Made by a program: the position numbers and the translations under genes. This document shows, piece by piece, positions 61,744 to 64,000 of a stretch of 64,000 bases of DNA; the stretch's first letter is position 1, and the number at the start of each line of letters is the position of its first letter. Below the pieces are notes generated by a model. That model made no database searches and had not been told where the DNA came from. It saw only the letters and a program-made list of their open reading frames with translations. Origin of the DNA: Pontibacter aquaedesilientis (GTDB lineage: Bacteria > Bacteroidota > Bacteroidia > Cytophagales > Hymenobacteraceae); NCBI RefSeq assembly GCF_014773225.1, contig NZ_JACXAJ010000001.1, positions 868,001-932,000 on the forward strand, in the 5' to 3' direction.

Positions 61744-62643
61744 CTAAAAATAAAAATAGGTAGACAGCCTTTGGTGATATTCTGATCTGGTTAATTTACC
61801 GTCCCTGTTATTATCCCAGCGACTAAACAATCCTTCGGCCAATTCCTCTGCACTGATCAGGTCATTTTTGTTTGTATCCAGTTCATGGAACAGGCGAGAG
61901 TTGCTTAGCCCGTTTTTAAATTCAGCTGCCGAAAGGCTTCCATCACCATCTGTGTCCCATGTAGTCCAGTCACGGTTTTTCAGATTGAAATCCAACACAA
62001 ACTTTTCCCACTCAGCTTTCAGTATGTTGTTGTCATTGTCGCGATCCATCACATAATAAAATCCTGAGCTGAAACTGTTTGGAGTCAGGAAATTTTCTTC
62101 CCAATCAGCCAATGCACTTATAAAGCTATTCCGAAAAAAGACCTCAGCAAATTCAGGTTTAGCAAAGTCAGGTGCATATACGTTAAATCTTATGGAGTCT
62201 TTTGCGATGTTCTGCTTCGTGTCCTCTGCTTGGATGACTATAGTATAAGTGCCTACCTCAGCAATTGTAGGCAAATGCATGTAAAATTGCACGATCGTAT
62301 TTACTGCTTTATTAAGGGATCGAAGATGCGCTAGCCCCTCCATCTCCTTCCGGGTGCCATCTGGATCAACCAAAAATAACCTCACGCTCTCCAGTCCAGT
62401 ATTGTCCGATATGTTAGCATACACTTTCAGCCTGTCAATCACCATCAAATCAGCATTGGAATTTGGGGAGGAGATTTGAATGACTGGTTTTGTCGTGTCA
62501 GGTACAGCAGGGTTATTTGGACCAGGCGGATTTGGTTTGACGGGATTGTTGGGAGAACCTGGAAATACCTCGTCCTCATTACAGGACATAAACGAAAGAG
62601 AAGCAATGCAGAACAGAAACCATAAATATTTTTTCATAGACAT
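61744..62643 (-). CDS. Lipoprotein with Ig-like domain and four EF-hand-like calcium sites
   Basis: A 299-residue lipoprotein with lipobox FMSC (Cys21), then a Pro/Asn-rich spacer and a beta-sandwich like DUF4625 (DTTKPVIQISSPN, YTIVIQAED). The C-terminal 110 residues carry four EF-hand-type loops: DRDNDNNILKAEW, DTDGDGSLSAAEF, DTNKNDLISAEEL and DNNRDGKLTRSEY. A calcium-binding surface protein is implied. Function unknown. An ATG two codons downstream is an alternative start. Confidence 0.82.
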   Translation of the reverse strand: MSMKKYLWFLFCIASLSFMSCNEDEVFPGSPNNPVKPNPPGPNNPAVPDTTKPVIQISSPNSNADLMVIDRLKVYANISDNTGLESVRLFLVDPDGTRKEMEGLAHLRSLNKAVNTIVQFYMHLPTIAEVGTYTIVIQAEDTKQNIAKDSIRFNVYAPDFAKPEFAEVFFRNSFISALADWEENFLTPNSFSSGFYYVMDRDNDNNILKAEWEKFVLDFNLKNRDWTTWDTDGDGSLSAAEFKNGLSNSRLFHELDTNKNDLISAEELAEGLFSRWDNNRDGKLTRSEYHQRLSTYFYF

Positions 62644-63414
62644 AGTTTTTAGACGAAAAGAAGTAAAGGGATGCGCAAGTCAAGATTTGCTATGAGATCA
62701 AATTAACTGACATGGCATGGCGTCATAGATGACTTCAGTAATAAACTTGATGTGGTGGGAGAATGCGTAGTTGAGCACGTCACGCTGGTGTGGACGTGCT
62801 ATAAGTGCGGTCAAGGCAGGTATCCTGTTTGGATAGGAATTTTGAGTAAATCAAAATTGATTCATTGATTATAAAACCTGAAAGCTCACTGCGAGCGGCT
62901 TAACCCTCGCCTCGCTTTGCTTTCTGCTATACCTTACTTATACGAAATCAGGCCATTCATTATCAGACTAGGTATGCCCTAGCCCGTCTTTTTTAGTGAA
63001 AGCGCTCTGTAAGCTTACCATGTATGCCTTTAAGTAGGTAAATCCAGCGGCAATGCTGCTCGCCGGGTTGTGTTGCGTCCTAATTTTCAGCCTGTTCCGG
63101 TGCGCTTCCTGCCATTTGGGTGAACCTGTTTACAAGCGGGTTTGTTGCAAGCGATTACCAATTGTGCCAATTAGCATCCAATCCTAGTTAATTGTTAACA
63201 CAAGCCGCGAACAAAAACAGACAGGTTTTTGAGTAAATTTCAGTTCATTACAGGTATAGGGAGTGAGATTAACATTATAATTCCTAATTTCAATTTTTAA
63301 TGCTGCTAAACAGTGCAAATTTGAGGAACAGACTAAACCCTTTTCCGTATTGTTGCAGATGGGCTAAAATCAGCACATTGGTCAATTTTTTATCTTTTTC
63401 TAATACACATCGAC
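62644..63414. other. 770-bp stretch without a convincing gene
   Basis: No coding frame with recognisable content, tRNA or promoter is seen. Visible elements are an 8-bp stem AGCACGTC/GACGTGCT at 62774-62800, one TATACCT near 62928 and one AGGTATA near 63252. Composition changes from moderate GC to AT-rich toward the end. It may be a long leader/promoter region of the PAS gene or a decayed gene. Confidence 0.4.
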
Positions 63415-64000
63415 ATGTTTGAGACGAAATCGGCACTGGAAATTGACTTTGAAGCAGCATTTAACGGCATGCCTGGTTGCTATCTCCTCATCTCTCCAAA
63501 CCTGCCCCTCTTCACTGTGCTTGCCATCAGTGACGAACTGCTTGAAAACACAGGCAGAGAGCGGGAGGATATCGTGGGCAAGAGTGTGTTCGATGCCTAC
63601 CCCGACAACCCGGAGATAAACTCAGCCACTGGTCCGTCCAGCCTGATGGTGTCGTTGCAGCATGTCGTCCACCACAAGACCCCGGACCAGATGCCAATCG
63701 TGCGGTATGATGTACCCAACGCCCATGGCGGTTTTGATGAACGCTACTGGTCCTCATCCAGCAAGCCCGTTTTAGACAAAAATGGTGATCTCCTGTATAT
63801 CATACACGCATCACATGAAGTCACGGATCAGATTGTAGCCAAGAAAAGAAGCTCAAATAAAAAAATCAACAAGACCTACGAGTTGCTTATGCAGGCTCCC
63901 GTCGGTATAACCATACTCAGCGGGCCAGAGAACATCGTGGAGCTTGCTAACGAGCAGATACTCAAGAACTGGAGCCGAACGGCCGACATTATTGGCAAGC
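63415..64000 (+). CDS. PAS-domain protein, 3' end cut by the window
   Basis: The frame from the ATG at 63415 stays open to the window end (195 codons). The first PAS-like domain holds FNGMPGCYLLISPNLPLFTVLAISD, GREREDIVGKSVFDAYPDNP and ERYWSSSSKPVLDKNGD; a second PAS domain begins at QAPVGITILSGPENIVELAN. A PAS-type sensor histidine kinase is the likely whole, but the kinase part is outside. The N-terminal motifs are those of multi-PAS kinases in Bacteroidota. Confidence 0.8.
   Translation, partial: MFETKSALEIDFEAAFNGMPGCYLLISPNLPLFTVLAISDELLENTGREREDIVGKSVFDAYPDNPEINSATGPSSLMVSLQHVVHHKTPDQMPIVRYDVPNAHGGFDERYWSSSSKPVLDKNGDLLYIIHASHEVTDQIVAKKRSSNKKINKTYELLMQAPVGITILSGPENIVELANEQILKNWSRTADIIGK

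Overview
The window looks like a chromosomal segment of an aerobic, probably pigmented, non-flagellated member of the Bacteroidota, most likely Cytophagales/Hymenobacteraceae (Pontibacter-like; this placement is inference). Support comes from TAnnTTTG-type -7 promoter boxes, AT-rich leaders without Shine-Dalgarno sequences, a type IX secretion plug (DUF5103) protein, and families typical of the phylum (DUF3276, DUF3822, DUF4296, DUF922, Bat-type DUF58/VWA proteins). There are about 60 protein genes and one tRNA (Glu, TTC). No rRNA, CRISPR array, insertion sequence or prophage was recognised.

Layout. 1-7.9 kb: end of rmuC, a pirin, a self-cleaving XRE-S24 regulator with a putative operator, a very AT-rich gap, a lipoprotein subtilase, recQ, a cysteine-rich copper-binding protein and a small four-helix membrane protein. 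8-10.4 kb: a polyamine pair, an agmatinase-like ureohydrolase overlapping a fused AdoMet decarboxylase-aminopropyltransferase. 10.7-21.2 kb: a minus-strand chemosensory cluster transcribed in the order sixA-like, parA-like, giant soluble poly-HAMP receptor, cheW, cheY, cheB, cheA, cheC. 21.4-28.8 kb: topA, a zinc-less sirtuin, a TonB-type outer-membrane protein and menC. 29-31.3 kb: ergothioneine genes egtB-egtD. 31.5-42 kb: MATE transporter, DUF922 protein, FAD/Rieske oxidoreductase, csaA, a truncated Bat-type locus (DUF58, membrane protein, VWA), a YggS-type PLP protein and small housekeeping or unknown genes. 42-57 kb: RecD-like helicase, thioesterase, NUDIX proteins, coaD, pyrE, phosphoesterase, threonine aldolase, AlkA-type glycosylase, a second DUF58 with RlpA, ychF, a methyltransferase, the T9SS plug protein, an NAD(P)-binding oxidoreductase and OsmC. 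57-64 kb: tRNA-Glu, a PAS histidine kinase, katG, an EF-hand lipoprotein, a 770-bp stretch without a convincing gene, and the start of a second PAS protein.

The most notable system is the chemosensory cluster. It has a receptor with no membrane segment, eleven or more HAMP units (nine of them near-identical 92-residue copies), a CheB whose receiver has lost the phospho-acceptor Asp, a CheC with both phosphatase sites intact, a CheA without a P2 domain, and an adjacent ParA ATPase. I infer a cytoplasmic signalling array positioned by ParA, serving gliding, pili or another non-flagellar output.

A second, window-wide signal is the heptamer AGGTATA and its complement TATACCT. By hand I count roughly 45 and 50 copies, against about four each expected from equal base composition. 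They occur in coding frames of all phases and in intergenic clusters, which suggests a DNA-level function or mutational history.
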